Assembly: GCF_001189535.1 (NCBI RefSeq)
Contig: NZ_CP012070.1
Coordinates: 62,001-126,000 of the forward strand
Reading direction: 5' to 3'
Source: Arsenicicoccus sp. oral taxon 190
Lineage (GTDB): Bacteria; Actinomycetota; Actinomycetes; Actinomycetales; Dermatophilaceae
DNA: 64,000 bases
Below the pieces are notes generated by a model. The model ran no database searches. It saw nothing but the letters and a program-made list of their open reading frames with translations, and was not told the DNA's origin. A program made the position numbers and the translations under genes. Positions 32,768 through 40,124 of this stretch are shown in pieces; the first letter of the stretch is position 1; every line of letters begins with the position of its first letter.

Positions 32768-34447
32768 TCAGCGGGAGCGGTGAGCCCGGTAGTAGTCGAT
32801 CAGCGCGCGGGTCGAGGGGTCCTGCTGCGCGAGCGCCTCCTGGTCGCCCTCGATGGCCGGGCCCACCTCCTTGGCGAGCTTCTTGCCGAGCTCGACGCCC
32901 CACTGGTCGAAGGAGTCGATGCCCCACACGACGCCCTGGACGAAGGTGATGTGCTCGTAGAGCGCGATCAGCTGCCCCAGCGTCGACGGCGTCAGCGAGG
33001 GCGCCATGATCGAGGTGGTGGGGCGGTTGCCGGAGAAGACACGCGCGCTGACCAGCGCCTCCTCGGTGCCCTCGGCGCGCACCTCCTCGGCGGTCTTGCC
33101 GAAGGCCAGGGCCGCGGTCTGGGCGAGGAAGTTGGCGAGGAAGAGCTCGTGCACGTCCTGCGCGCCGTCCTGCAGCGGGTGGCTGGGGTTGGCGAACGCG
33201 ATGAAGTCGGCCGGGACCAGCCGGGTGCCCTGGTGGATCAGCTGGTAGAACGCGTGCTGGCCGTTGGTGCCGGGCTCGCCCCAGAAGACCTCGCCGGTGT
33301 CGCAGGTGACCGGGCTGCCGTCGTAGCGGACCCCCTTGCCGTTGGACTCCATGGTCAGCTGCTGCAGGTATGCCGGGAACCGGTGGAGGTACTGCGCGTA
33401 GGGCAGCACGGCGTGCGTCTCGGCGCCGAGGAAGTTGACGTTCCAGATGTTGAGCAGGCCCATGAGCGCGGGCACGTTGCGCTCCAGCGGGGTGGTGCGG
33501 AAGTGCTCGTCCATCGCGTGCATCCCGGCGAGGAGCTCCGCGAACCGCTCCGGCCCGATGGCGACCACGAGGGAGGTGCCGATCGCCGAGTCGACGGAGT
33601 AGCGGCCGCCCACCCAGTCCCAGAAGCCGAAGGCGTTGGCGGGGTTGATCCCGAACTCCGCAACCTTGTCCAGCGCCGTGGAGACGGCGACGAAGTGCTG
33701 CGCGATCGCCGACAGCGCCTGGTCGCTGTCACCCTCACGGATGGCGCCGCGCTCGGCCAGACCGTCGAGCAGCCACTTCTTGGCGAGGCGGGCGTTGGTC
33801 AGCGTCTCGAGCGTCGTGAAGGTCTTGGACGCGACGATGAAGAGCGTCTCCTCGGGGTCGAGGTAGGCGGTCTTCTCGTGCACGTCGGTGGGGTCGATGT
33901 TGGAGATGAAGCGCAGCTCCAGCCCCTCCTGGCCGTAGGGCTTCAGCGCCTCGTAGGCCATGACGGGGCCGAGGTCCGAGCCGCCGATGCCGATGTTGAC
34001 CACGGTCTTGATGCGCCGGCCCGTCACGCCGGTCCAGCGGCCCGAGCGCACCTCGTCCGCGAAGGCGTAGACCTTGTCGAGCACCTCGTGCACCTCCGGC
34101 ACGACGTCCTGGCCGTCGACCTCCACGACGGTGCCCCGCGGGGCGCGCAGCGCGGTGTGCAGCACGGCGCGCTTCTCGGTGACGTTGATCCGCTCGCCGG
34201 AGAACATCGCCTCACGCCGCTCGACGACGCCGACCTGCTCCCCGAGGGCGACGAGGCTGCGCAGCACCTCCTCGTCGAGGAGGTTCTTGGACAGGTCGAC
34301 GTGCAGGTCCGCGGCGTCGAAGCTGAACCGGGCGGCCCGGTCGGGGTCGGCGGCGAACCAGCCGCGCAGGTTCGGTCGCAGCTGCTCGTGGGCGGCGGTC
34401 AGGGCCTGCCAGGCGTCGGTCGTCGTCGGGTCGACAGGGTGGGGCAT
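32768..34447 (-). CDS. pgi: Glucose-6-phosphate isomerase
   Basis: Interconverts glucose-6-phosphate and fructose-6-phosphate. The 559-residue protein has the family signatures VNIGIGGSDLGPVMAYEAL near residue 155, SKTFTTLETLTNA (phosphate binding), and the late GQHAFYQLIHQGTRLVPADF segment plus SFDQWGVELGKKLA near the C terminus. Length is normal. ATG 34447 chosen because the longer frame reads non-conserved leader. A GTGTGGCC/GGCCACAC hairpin (34514-34532) lies in its upstream region. Confidence 0.95.
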   Translation of the reverse strand: MPHPVDPTTTDAWQALTAAHEQLRPNLRGWFAADPDRAARFSFDAADLHVDLSKNLLDEEVLRSLVALGEQVGVVERREAMFSGERINVTEKRAVLHTALRAPRGTVVEVDGQDVVPEVHEVLDKVYAFADEVRSGRWTGVTGRRIKTVVNIGIGGSDLGPVMAYEALKPYGQEGLELRFISNIDPTDVHEKTAYLDPEETLFIVASKTFTTLETLTNARLAKKWLLDGLAERGAIREGDSDQALSAIAQHFVAVSTALDKVAEFGINPANAFGFWDWVGGRYSVDSAIGTSLVVAIGPERFAELLAGMHAMDEHFRTTPLERNVPALMGLLNIWNVNFLGAETHAVLPYAQYLHRFPAYLQQLTMESNGKGVRYDGSPVTCDTGEVFWGEPGTNGQHAFYQLIHQGTRLVPADFIAFANPSHPLQDGAQDVHELFLANFLAQTAALAFGKTAEEVRAEGTEEALVSARVFSGNRPTTSIMAPSLTPSTLGQLIALYEHITFVQGVVWGIDSFDQWGVELGKKLAKEVGPAIEGDQEALAQQDPSTRALIDYYRAHRSR

Positions 34448-34817
34448 GACGAACCTTCCTCGCGGTGATGTCTGACGTCGGTGGTGCGCGGCGAGGACGC
34501 CCTTGTCATCGCTGTGTGGCCGGGGGCCACACCTCCGATCTAACCACCTTGAGCCCCGGCTGGGGACCCCGGTGGGGACAGATGTGCAGGTGGGAGCACT
34601 GCGCACCGCGATCGAGCGGCTGGTCCTGCAACGCTTGAACGGTCAACCCGGAGGCCGTCGGGCGACCCAGGACCCGGGGCGTGGCCAGGTTGTGCCGCGC
34701 TGGGCGGCATACGGGCGGGGTTTGTGTGCAGGTTGCCCAATGAGTCTCCCCTGGGTTGCGCAGATTGATAGCCACGAGCACAGTCGGGTGGACAGACAAC
34801 CGGAGAGAGGGAGACCC
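34448..34817. other. Intergenic region between divergent pgi and tpl
   Basis: 370 bases holding both promoters. Visible items: an 8-bp stem hairpin with GGG loop at 34514-34532, a GGCATACG motif near 34707, and a less GC-rich stretch at 34735-34790 just upstream of the tpl ribosome site where a promoter is likely. I could not assign a -35/-10 pair or a regulator site with confidence, and no TyrR-like box is evident. Confidence 0.5.
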
Positions 34818-36239
34818 ATGGTCCAGGCCGAGCCGTACCGCATCAAGATGGTCGAGCCGCTGCACATGACGACGCGCGAGGAGCGCGAGCGGGCGATCAG
34901 GGACGCGGGCTACAACACCTTCCTGCTCCGGAGCAAGGACTGCTACATCGACCTGCTGACCGACTCCGGCACCTCCGCGATGAGCGACGCGCAGTGGAGC
35001 GCGATGATGCTGGGCGACGAGGCCTACGCCGGCGCCCGCTCCTTCGACAACCTGTGGCACGCCGTCGAGGAGTGCTACGGCTTCCCCTACACCTGCCCCA
35101 CCCACCAGGGCCGCGGCGCCGAGCACCTGATCTCCCAGATCCTCATCACGCCGGGCCAGCACGTGCCGGGCAACATGTACTTCACGACCACGCGGGCGCA
35201 CCAGGAGCTCGTCGGCGGCACCTTCCACGACGTGATCATCGACGAGGCACACGACCCGGCCGCGATCCACCCCTTCAAGGGCAACGTCGACATCGCCAAG
35301 CTCGAGGCCCTGATCGACGAGGTCGGCGCCGACCAGATCGCCTACGTCAACGTCGCGCTGACCGTCAACATGGCGGGCGGCCAGCCCGTGTCCCTGGCCA
35401 ACATCAGGGCGGTCCGCGAGGTCTGCGACCGGCACCACATCATCCTGTGGTCCGACGCGACGCGGCTGGCCGAGAACGCCTACTTCATCCAGCAGCGCGA
35501 GGAGGGCTACGCCCACAAGAGCTGCGCGGAGATCGCCAAGGAGATGCTGTCCCACTTCGACGGCCTCACCATGTCGGGCAAGAAGGACTGCCTGGTCAAC
35601 ATCGGCGGCTTCCTCGCCATGCGCGACGAGCAGATCCTGGTCAAGGCCCGCGAGCTCGTGGTCGTCTACGAGGGGATGCCGACGTATGGCGGGCTGGCCG
35701 GTCGCGACCTGGAGGCCATGGCCGTGGGGCTGCGGGAGGCCCTGGACGACGACTACCTCGCCCACCGGATCGGGCAGGTGCGGTACCTCGGCGAGCGGCT
35801 GGTCGAGGCGGGCATCCCCGTCGTGCAGCCCATCGGCGGCCACGCGGTCTTCCTCGACGCGCGCGCCTTCCTGCCGCACGTGCCGCAGGAGGAGCTGCCG
35901 GCCCAGTCCCTCGCGGCCGAGATCTTCGTCGAGTCGGGGGTGCGCGCGATGGAGCGCGGCATCGTCTCCTCGGGCCGCAACAAGGCCGGCGAGCACAACA
36001 TGCCCAAGCTCGAGCTGGTCCGCCTGACCATCCCCCGCCGCGTCTACACCAACGCCCACATGGACGTCGTGGCCGACGCGGTGATCGCCGTATGGCGGCG
36101 GCGCGAGTCGATCCGGGGGCTGCGCTTCGTCTACGAGCCGCCGACGCTGCGGTTCTTCACGTCGCGGTTCGAGCCGCTGCCGGCCTCCCCGCTGCCCGTG
36201 GCCGAGGGCTCCCGCGAGGACCACGCGCTCGCGCACTGA
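34818..36239 (+). CDS. tpl: Tyrosine phenol-lyase (beta-tyrosinase)
   Basis: PLP enzyme splitting L-tyrosine to phenol, pyruvate and ammonia (reversible). The 473-residue protein has the PLP Lys in MSGKKDCLVNIGG. Tryptophanase is the close alternative, but two markers point to tyrosine: YFTTTRAHQE carries Thr where tryptophanases have Asp, and VRAMERGIV carries Arg where tryptophanases have Ile (Citrobacter TPL Thr124 and Arg381). THQGRGAEHL and YEGMPTYGGLAGRD also match TPL. AGGGAG lies upstream of the ATG. It is a single gene; no tyrosine transporter is adjacent. Confidence 0.88.
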   Translation: MVQAEPYRIKMVEPLHMTTREERERAIRDAGYNTFLLRSKDCYIDLLTDSGTSAMSDAQWSAMMLGDEAYAGARSFDNLWHAVEECYGFPYTCPTHQGRGAEHLISQILITPGQHVPGNMYFTTTRAHQELVGGTFHDVIIDEAHDPAAIHPFKGNVDIAKLEALIDEVGADQIAYVNVALTVNMAGGQPVSLANIRAVREVCDRHHIILWSDATRLAENAYFIQQREEGYAHKSCAEIAKEMLSHFDGLTMSGKKDCLVNIGGFLAMRDEQILVKARELVVVYEGMPTYGGLAGRDLEAMAVGLREALDDDYLAHRIGQVRYLGERLVEAGIPVVQPIGGHAVFLDARAFLPHVPQEELPAQSLAAEIFVESGVRAMERGIVSSGRNKAGEHNMPKLELVRLTIPRRVYTNAHMDVVADAVIAVWRRRESIRGLRFVYEPPTLRFFTSRFEPLPASPLPVAEGSREDHALAH

Positions 36240-36254
36240 GGCTCGCCCAGCGGG

Positions 36255-36272
36255 CCCACCCGACGTGGTGGG
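36255..36272. terminator. Short hairpin between convergent genes
   Basis: CCCACC-CGACGT-GGTGGG between the ends of tpl and the UdgB gene. Six-bp stem, no T-run; a weak bidirectional terminator candidate. Confidence 0.4.
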
Positions 36273-36278
36273 GCGGCG

Positions 36279-37106
36279 TCAGACCAGCCGTCTCACCACG
36301 TCGTCGAGCATGGCCTCGGTCAGCCGGCCGGTGAAGGTGTTCTGCTGGCTCACGTGGTAGCACCCGATCAGGCGGATCTGCCGGCCCCGCGCGGTGACCA
36401 GGGTGGCCTCGGCGCCGTGGCCGAAGCGCGGCGCCGGGCGCGGGACCGTCCAGCCGAGACGGCGGGCGGCGCTGATCGCCTGCGCCCACCCGATGCCGCC
36501 GAGCGCGAGGACGCTCACGAGATCCGGCTCCACGAGCGTCAGCTCGCGGTCCAGCCAGGGGGCGCAGGTGGCCTTCTCGTGAGTGGTGGGCGCGTTGTCC
36601 GGCGGGGCGCAGTGGACCGGGGCGGTGATCCGGATCCCCGTCAGCTCGAGGCCGTCCGCAGCGTGGACGCTGGTCGGCTGGTTGGCGAAACCGGCGCGGT
36701 GGAGGGCGGCATACAGCCAGTCCCCGCTGCGGTCACCCGTGAAGATGCGGCCCGTGCGGTTGGCGCCGTGGGCGGCGGGGGCAAGGCCGACGATGAGTGC
36801 CCGCGGCCGCGGGTCGCCCCAGCCCGGCGCGGGGCGCCCCCAGTAGGGCTGGTCCGCGAACGCCGCCCGCTTGGTGCGCGCCACCGTCTCGCGCCAGGCG
36901 ACGAGGCGCGGGCAGGCGCGGCAGACGGCGACGCGGGCGTCCAGCTGCGCCAGCGACCGGGCCGACCCGGCCAGCCGCACCACGTCGTCCGGTTCGGCGG
37001 CGCGCGGGGTGCGCGGCCGGGAGGGGTCGCCGGGCCATCCGGTGCCCGGCGGCACCGGCGAGGGGTGCGGGTCGCCCGTGCCGGGGTGCAGTCGCGGCTC
37101 ACTCAT
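36279..37106 (-). CDS. udgB: Uracil-DNA glycosylase family 5 (UdgB)
   Basis: Fe-S containing DNA repair glycosylase of 275 residues. Motif A is GLAPAAHGANRTGRIFTGD near residue 108, and motif B HVSQQNTFTGRLT near residue 252, both diagnostic of family 5. Cluster Cys residues occur in CRACPRLVAW (near 64) and in HEKATCAPWLDREL. The first 35 residues are Pro/Gly-rich and unlike the core. Acts on uracil and other deaminated bases; starts 15 bases before a hairpin repeat. Confidence 0.92.
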   Translation of the reverse strand: MSEPRLHPGTGDPHPSPVPPGTGWPGDPSRPRTPRAAEPDDVVRLAGSARSLAQLDARVAVCRACPRLVAWRETVARTKRAAFADQPYWGRPAPGWGDPRPRALIVGLAPAAHGANRTGRIFTGDRSGDWLYAALHRAGFANQPTSVHAADGLELTGIRITAPVHCAPPDNAPTTHEKATCAPWLDRELTLVEPDLVSVLALGGIGWAQAISAARRLGWTVPRPAPRFGHGAEATLVTARGRQIRLIGCYHVSQQNTFTGRLTEAMLDDVVRRLV

Positions 37107-37121
37107 CCCCCCACCCTCCCA

Positions 37122-37243
37122 CCTACCGGCGGCCGCAGGATCAGCCGGGGTTGCTTCACCAGGCTGATCGAGCGGCCGCCGGTAGGCGGATCAGCCGGGG
37201 TTAGCTCACCAGGATGATCGGACCGAGGCCGGTCGATCTGTGG
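37122..37243. repeat. Intergenic hairpin repeat, copy C (double unit)
   Basis: Two direct copies of a 33-bp block (37138-37170 and 37188-37220, period 50) of the GGATCAGCCGGGGTTNNC..CCAGGNTGATCG type. The first is framed by perfect 15-bp arms CCTACCGGCGGCCGC (37122-37136) and complement (37172-37186). Related to copies A and B; lies between two minus-strand genes, just past the stop of the tail gene's upstream neighbour UdgB start. Confidence 0.8.
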
Positions 37244-37693
37244 TCAGGGACGCACGGGGCCGGAAGAGAGGCTTGCGGTGGGCGTGGGGGCCGTCGTCGC
37301 GCCGGGGGGGCCACTCGGGCCAGTCGTCGGACTCGTCGCCGGTGGCGGGGTCGGGGGCGTCGGACCCGTCGTCGTCGTGGGGGACGCGCTGGGGCTGATC
37401 GTGGCCGTCGGCTGCTCCGCCAGGAGCGACGGCAGCGACGCGGGCGGGCGCCAGGACTGCTCCCCCCGGTCCAACACCTCCTGGGTGGGGTGCCAGGGGT
37501 CACCGCCGGCCACGGCGCGCGGCACGACGTTGGGCTGCTGCCGGCCGTACTCGTCGGCCGGCGCGACCCGCTCCTCCTCCGGGCGCACCACCAGCGGCCG
37601 CCCAGCCTCGTCGAAGAGCCGCGCCTGCGGCACCGGCCGACCCTGCTCGTCGTAGACGAAGACGTTGGAGACCTGCGACCCGTCGTTGCTCAC
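37244..37693 (-). CDS. C-terminal tail-like protein, possibly split from the HAAS gene
   Basis: 149 residues. The first 35 (SNVFVYDEQGRPVPQARLFD then DEAGRPL) resemble the C-terminal domain found at the end of many actinobacterial HAAS/DUF1700 proteins. The rest is a Pro/Thr/Ser-rich tail (PTTTTGPTPPTPPP). GTG 37693 overlaps the HAAS stop (GTGA), so it may be a separate coupled gene, or the HAAS gene may be frameshifted here: the other frame upstream reads GVGAG directly into VSNDG. See findings. Confidence 0.6.
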   Translation of the reverse strand: MSNDGSQVSNVFVYDEQGRPVPQARLFDEAGRPLVVRPEEERVAPADEYGRQQPNVVPRAVAGGDPWHPTQEVLDRGEQSWRPPASLPSLLAEQPTATISPSASPTTTTGPTPPTPPPATSPTTGPSGPPGATTAPTPTASLSSGPVRP

Positions 37694-38334
37694 CCCGGCG
37701 CCGACACCGGCGCCTGCGCCTGCCGCAGCAGGTCGTCGGGGAAGCCGTAGAACCGGTCGACCAGCTGCCCGGCGAAGACCAGCGCGACCAGGACGCCCAC
37801 GGTGTCGAGCAGCCCCATGGTCACGGCGGTGGCGTGGGAGCGCTGCCGGCGCCGCAGCCCGAGCCAGACGCTCACGGGGACCGCGACGAGCAGCAGCAGG
37901 ACGCTCACCGGGGCACCCACCCCGAGGATGCCGTGGAGGCACCACACGGCCAGGAACGCCCGCGCCAGCCACCACGCCGGCCGCAGCGTCACGAGATAGT
38001 CCTGGGTGGCCCGCAGCCACGTATGCCGTTGCACCGTCTCGGCATACGCCGCCTGCAGCTGAGCCGCGGCCTCCCGCATCCCCCTGATGCGGGAGGCCAC
38101 GGCGGATCGTGGGGGCAGACCGGCGGCGGCCCGCAGCTCGACGGCGTAGTCCTCCGGCTCGCCCAGGCGCGCGAGGAGCGAGCCTGCCTCCGAACGGATC
38201 TCGGCGAGGTCCGCCTCCATCCCAACGGTCAGCTCGTCGAGGTCGTCGGCGCGCAGGTCGTCCAGCGCCCGCCGGACCCTGGTGACGTAGTCCCGGATCT
38301 CGTTGTCTCCCAGCACGATCGTGTCGCCACTCAT
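37690..38334 (-). CDS. HAAS/DUF1700 signalling membrane protein
   Basis: A 214-residue protein paired with a PadR regulator by an ATGA overlap. Residues 10-75 are the HAAS domain (RDYVTRVRRALDDLRADDLDELTVG then LAEIRSEAGSLLARLGEPEDYAVELR). After a linker, about four hydrophobic segments follow (AFLAVWCLHGILGVGAPVSVLLLLV..., VGVLVALVFAGQLV). Such proteins work with PadR in membrane or envelope stress; the partner is directly upstream. It ends unusually soon after the last membrane segment, see the split-gene note. Confidence 0.82.
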   Translation of the reverse strand: MSGDTIVLGDNEIRDYVTRVRRALDDLRADDLDELTVGMEADLAEIRSEAGSLLARLGEPEDYAVELRAAAGLPPRSAVASRIRGMREAAAQLQAAYAETVQRHTWLRATQDYLVTLRPAWWLARAFLAVWCLHGILGVGAPVSVLLLLVAVPVSVWLGLRRRQRSHATAVTMGLLDTVGVLVALVFAGQLVDRFYGFPDDLLRQAQAPVSAPG

Positions 38335-38663
38335 GCCACTGCCTCCGCGTCCTTGAGCAGGTCTTCCATGGTCCCGGCGAAGGCGCGCCACGTCTTGCCC
38401 TGCCGCTCGAGGGTCGCGCGCCCCTCCTTGGTGATGCCGTAGTACTTGCGGTGCGGTCCCTCGTCGCTCGGGACGACGTAGGAGGTGAGGGCGCCGCCGG
38501 CGAAGAGGCGGCGCAGCGTGCCGTAGACGCTGGCCTCCCCCACGTCCTCGAGCCCGGCCGCCCGGATGCGTCGCACCACGTCGTAGCCGTAGCCGTCCTC
38601 GCGGGCCACGACGGCGAGCACGGCGAGGTCGAGCACCCCCTTGACCAGCTGGGTGGTCTCCAT
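38331..38663 (-). CDS. PadR family transcriptional regulator
   Basis: A 110-residue winged-helix repressor. TTQLVKGVLDLAVLAVV then GYGYDVVRRIRAAGLEDVGEASVYGTLRRL is the PadR fold; YYGITKEGRATLERQ is its usual wing end. AGGAGG precedes the ATG. First gene of padR-HAAS-tail. A TTCCGC and TATCCA pair separated by 17 bases, with CGCTAT direct repeats, lies about 40-75 bases upstream and may be its promoter and operator. Confidence 0.9.
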   Translation of the reverse strand: METTQLVKGVLDLAVLAVVAREDGYGYDVVRRIRAAGLEDVGEASVYGTLRRLFAGGALTSYVVPSDEGPHRKYYGITKEGRATLERQGKTWRAFAGTMEDLLKDAEAVA

Positions 38664-38744
38664 GTGCACCTCCTGGTTCTTCGGTTCGCAGACTACCGTG
38701 GATAGCGCAATAGCGTCCAGAGCGGAATACCGGGATATGAAGAA

Positions 38745-38786
38745 CGCCCGCCCGGACCGTGGCGGCGGAGTCGGTCCGGACGGGCG
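38745..38786. terminator. Strong hairpin
   Basis: 14-bp arms CGCCCGCCCGGACC and GGTCCGGACGGGCG (one G-U-type mismatch) with a 14-base loop. It lies between divergent genes, so it is more likely an insulator or an RNA end than the terminator of either. Confidence 0.5.
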
Positions 38787-39025
38787 TCCGGGGCATCGCA
38801 GTCGGCGACGCCCCACGTGGACGACGTGCGTCGCGCCGTGAGCAGGGGCGCAACGCACGCCGTTGACCGCCCGAGGGGGTGGCGGCCGGGCTCGGCGTCC
38901 TGCCGGAGCCCTGGGAGGGCCGAGAGGTACCGCGGGGATCCACTCTCGACCTGACGTGCTGGGGTGGTGCCACCGTAGGTTCCCGCCCGTCGACCCGGAA
39001 AGACCACGTCCAGGCCGGGGCGCTA

Positions 39026-39044
39026 CCGTGAAGGGCGTTCACGG
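39026..39044 (+). promoter_or_regulatory. Palindromic operator upstream of XRE-like gene
   Basis: CCGTGAA-GGGCG-TTCACGG, a perfect 7-bp inverted repeat. Further half-sites TTCACGG at 39059-39065 (21 bases, two helical turns, from the second arm) and TTCACGA at 39092-39098. The regulator gene starts at 39116, so autoregulation is likely. Confidence 0.6.
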
Positions 39045-39115
39045 CTCTCAGCACGGCATTCACGGGCCCGGTGCCCCCGTCGGCGAGAACCTTCACGAGC
39101 TGCGGGAGGAGGCAG

Positions 39116-40018
39116 ATGGACCAGCCAGCAGGGACCTCCCGCTTCGCGGCGGCACTGGAGGAGGCGTTGTCGCGACGCCGGCTCCCGCTCGCCCGGGTGC
39201 AGGCCCGGCTCGCGGCCGTGGGCCTGCCGGTGGCCGTCAGCACCCTCAGCCAGTGGCAGCACGGGCACCGGGTGCCCCGGTCCCCGCGATCGCTCGCCGT
39301 CGTCGACGAGCTCGAGCGCATCCTGGCGGTGCCGGCCGGGTCGCTGCGGCAGCTGGTGGACGAGGCCGACGACCGCCCTGTGCCGGGAAGGCCTGTGGTG
39401 TCCTACGCCGAGGCCTACGACAACCTGCTCGAGCAGCTCGGGATGCAGGCCACCCCGCCGCTGGAGATTCTCGGGGCGCACGACCGGATCCTGCTGGACC
39501 ACCGGGGCAGCCTGGTGAGCCGGCGCACCACGATGGCGCTGCGCATGACCGCCGCCACCGACCGTCAGGCCATCGCGCACGGGGTCGACCCGGGCGGCGA
39601 CGTCGACCTGGTGCGGATCACGGCGATCGCCGGGTGCCGGCTCGGTCGCGTGGTGCGCGACCGAGCGGCCGGGGTCGTCGTCGCCGAGCTGCACTTCGAC
39701 CGCCGACTCTCCGCCGGCGAGACGGTGGTGCACGAGGTCGAGATCGAGGACGGCAACGACGCCCTCGCCCACGACTACTTCCGGTGGTCGCTGTCGGAGA
39801 TCCCGCTCCTGGTCCTCGAGGTCACCTTCGACCGCCGGCTCGTGCCGACGACGGTGCACGAGTTCGCCCGCCGCCGCTCGGACGCGCCGGACGCCGAGAC
39901 CCGTGAGCTGTCCCTGGCCGGCGGCGACCACGTCCACGTGGTGCACCAGCCGGCAGCCGCCGGGGTGCACGGGATCCGCTGGTCCTGGCCCGAGCACCGC
40001 GCCGCCGGCGGCGGCTGA
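39116..40018 (+). CDS. XRE-like helix-turn-helix regulator with unknown C-terminal domain
   Basis: A 300-residue protein. Residues about 8-75 form an HTH region (RLPLARVQARLAAVGLPVAV, STLSQWQHGHRVPRS, then LERILAVPAGSLRQLV), fitting an XRE-type fold with an insertion. From residue 95 onward is an unrecognised domain with beta-rich repeats (VVVAELHFDRRLSAGETVVH and LLVLEVTFDRRLVPTTVHEF resemble each other), perhaps a sensor. AGGAGG precedes the ATG at five bases. It probably binds the TTCACGG palindrome upstream. Confidence 0.75.
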   Translation: MDQPAGTSRFAAALEEALSRRRLPLARVQARLAAVGLPVAVSTLSQWQHGHRVPRSPRSLAVVDELERILAVPAGSLRQLVDEADDRPVPGRPVVSYAEAYDNLLEQLGMQATPPLEILGAHDRILLDHRGSLVSRRTTMALRMTAATDRQAIAHGVDPGGDVDLVRITAIAGCRLGRVVRDRAAGVVVAELHFDRRLSAGETVVHEVEIEDGNDALAHDYFRWSLSEIPLLVLEVTFDRRLVPTTVHEFARRRSDAPDAETRELSLAGGDHVHVVHQPAAAGVHGIRWSWPEHRAAGGG

Positions 40019-40066
40019 TCGCGACGCCGGCGGCGCATGACCGGGACGCCGGCGAGTCCGTCGACC

Positions 40067-40116
40067 GTCCCCGGCGGCCGTCCCCGGCGGCCGTCCCCGC
40101 GGCCGTCCCGTCGGCC
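40067..40116. repeat. Tandem GTCCCCGGCGGCC repeat
   Basis: Four head-to-tail copies: two exact 13-mers (40067-40079, 40080-40092) and two 12-base variants (40093-40104, 40105-40116), flanked by GTCGAC on both sides (CGTCGACCG ... CCGTCGACG). It separates the convergent XRE-like and RibY genes. Confidence 0.8.
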
Positions 40117-40124
40117 GTCGACGC

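Larger units (their letters stand above)
38664..39115. other. Intergenic region, padR to XRE-like regulator
   Basis: 452 bases between divergent regulators. From left: the padR promoter zone (about 38690-38740, the least GC-rich part), a strong hairpin (38745-38786), roughly 200 bases of GC-rich sequence with no signal I can support, then the TTCACGG palindrome and half-sites (39026-39098) and an AGGAGG site before 39116. No coding frame is convincing. Confidence 0.6.

Noticed and set aside
34818..36239. Tryptophanase
   Set aside because: Thr and Arg marker residues and overall segment matches favour tyrosine phenol-lyase.
38745..38786. Terminator of padR or the XRE-like gene
   Set aside because: Both genes run away from it, so it cannot be a normal terminator of either; kept only as a hairpin.
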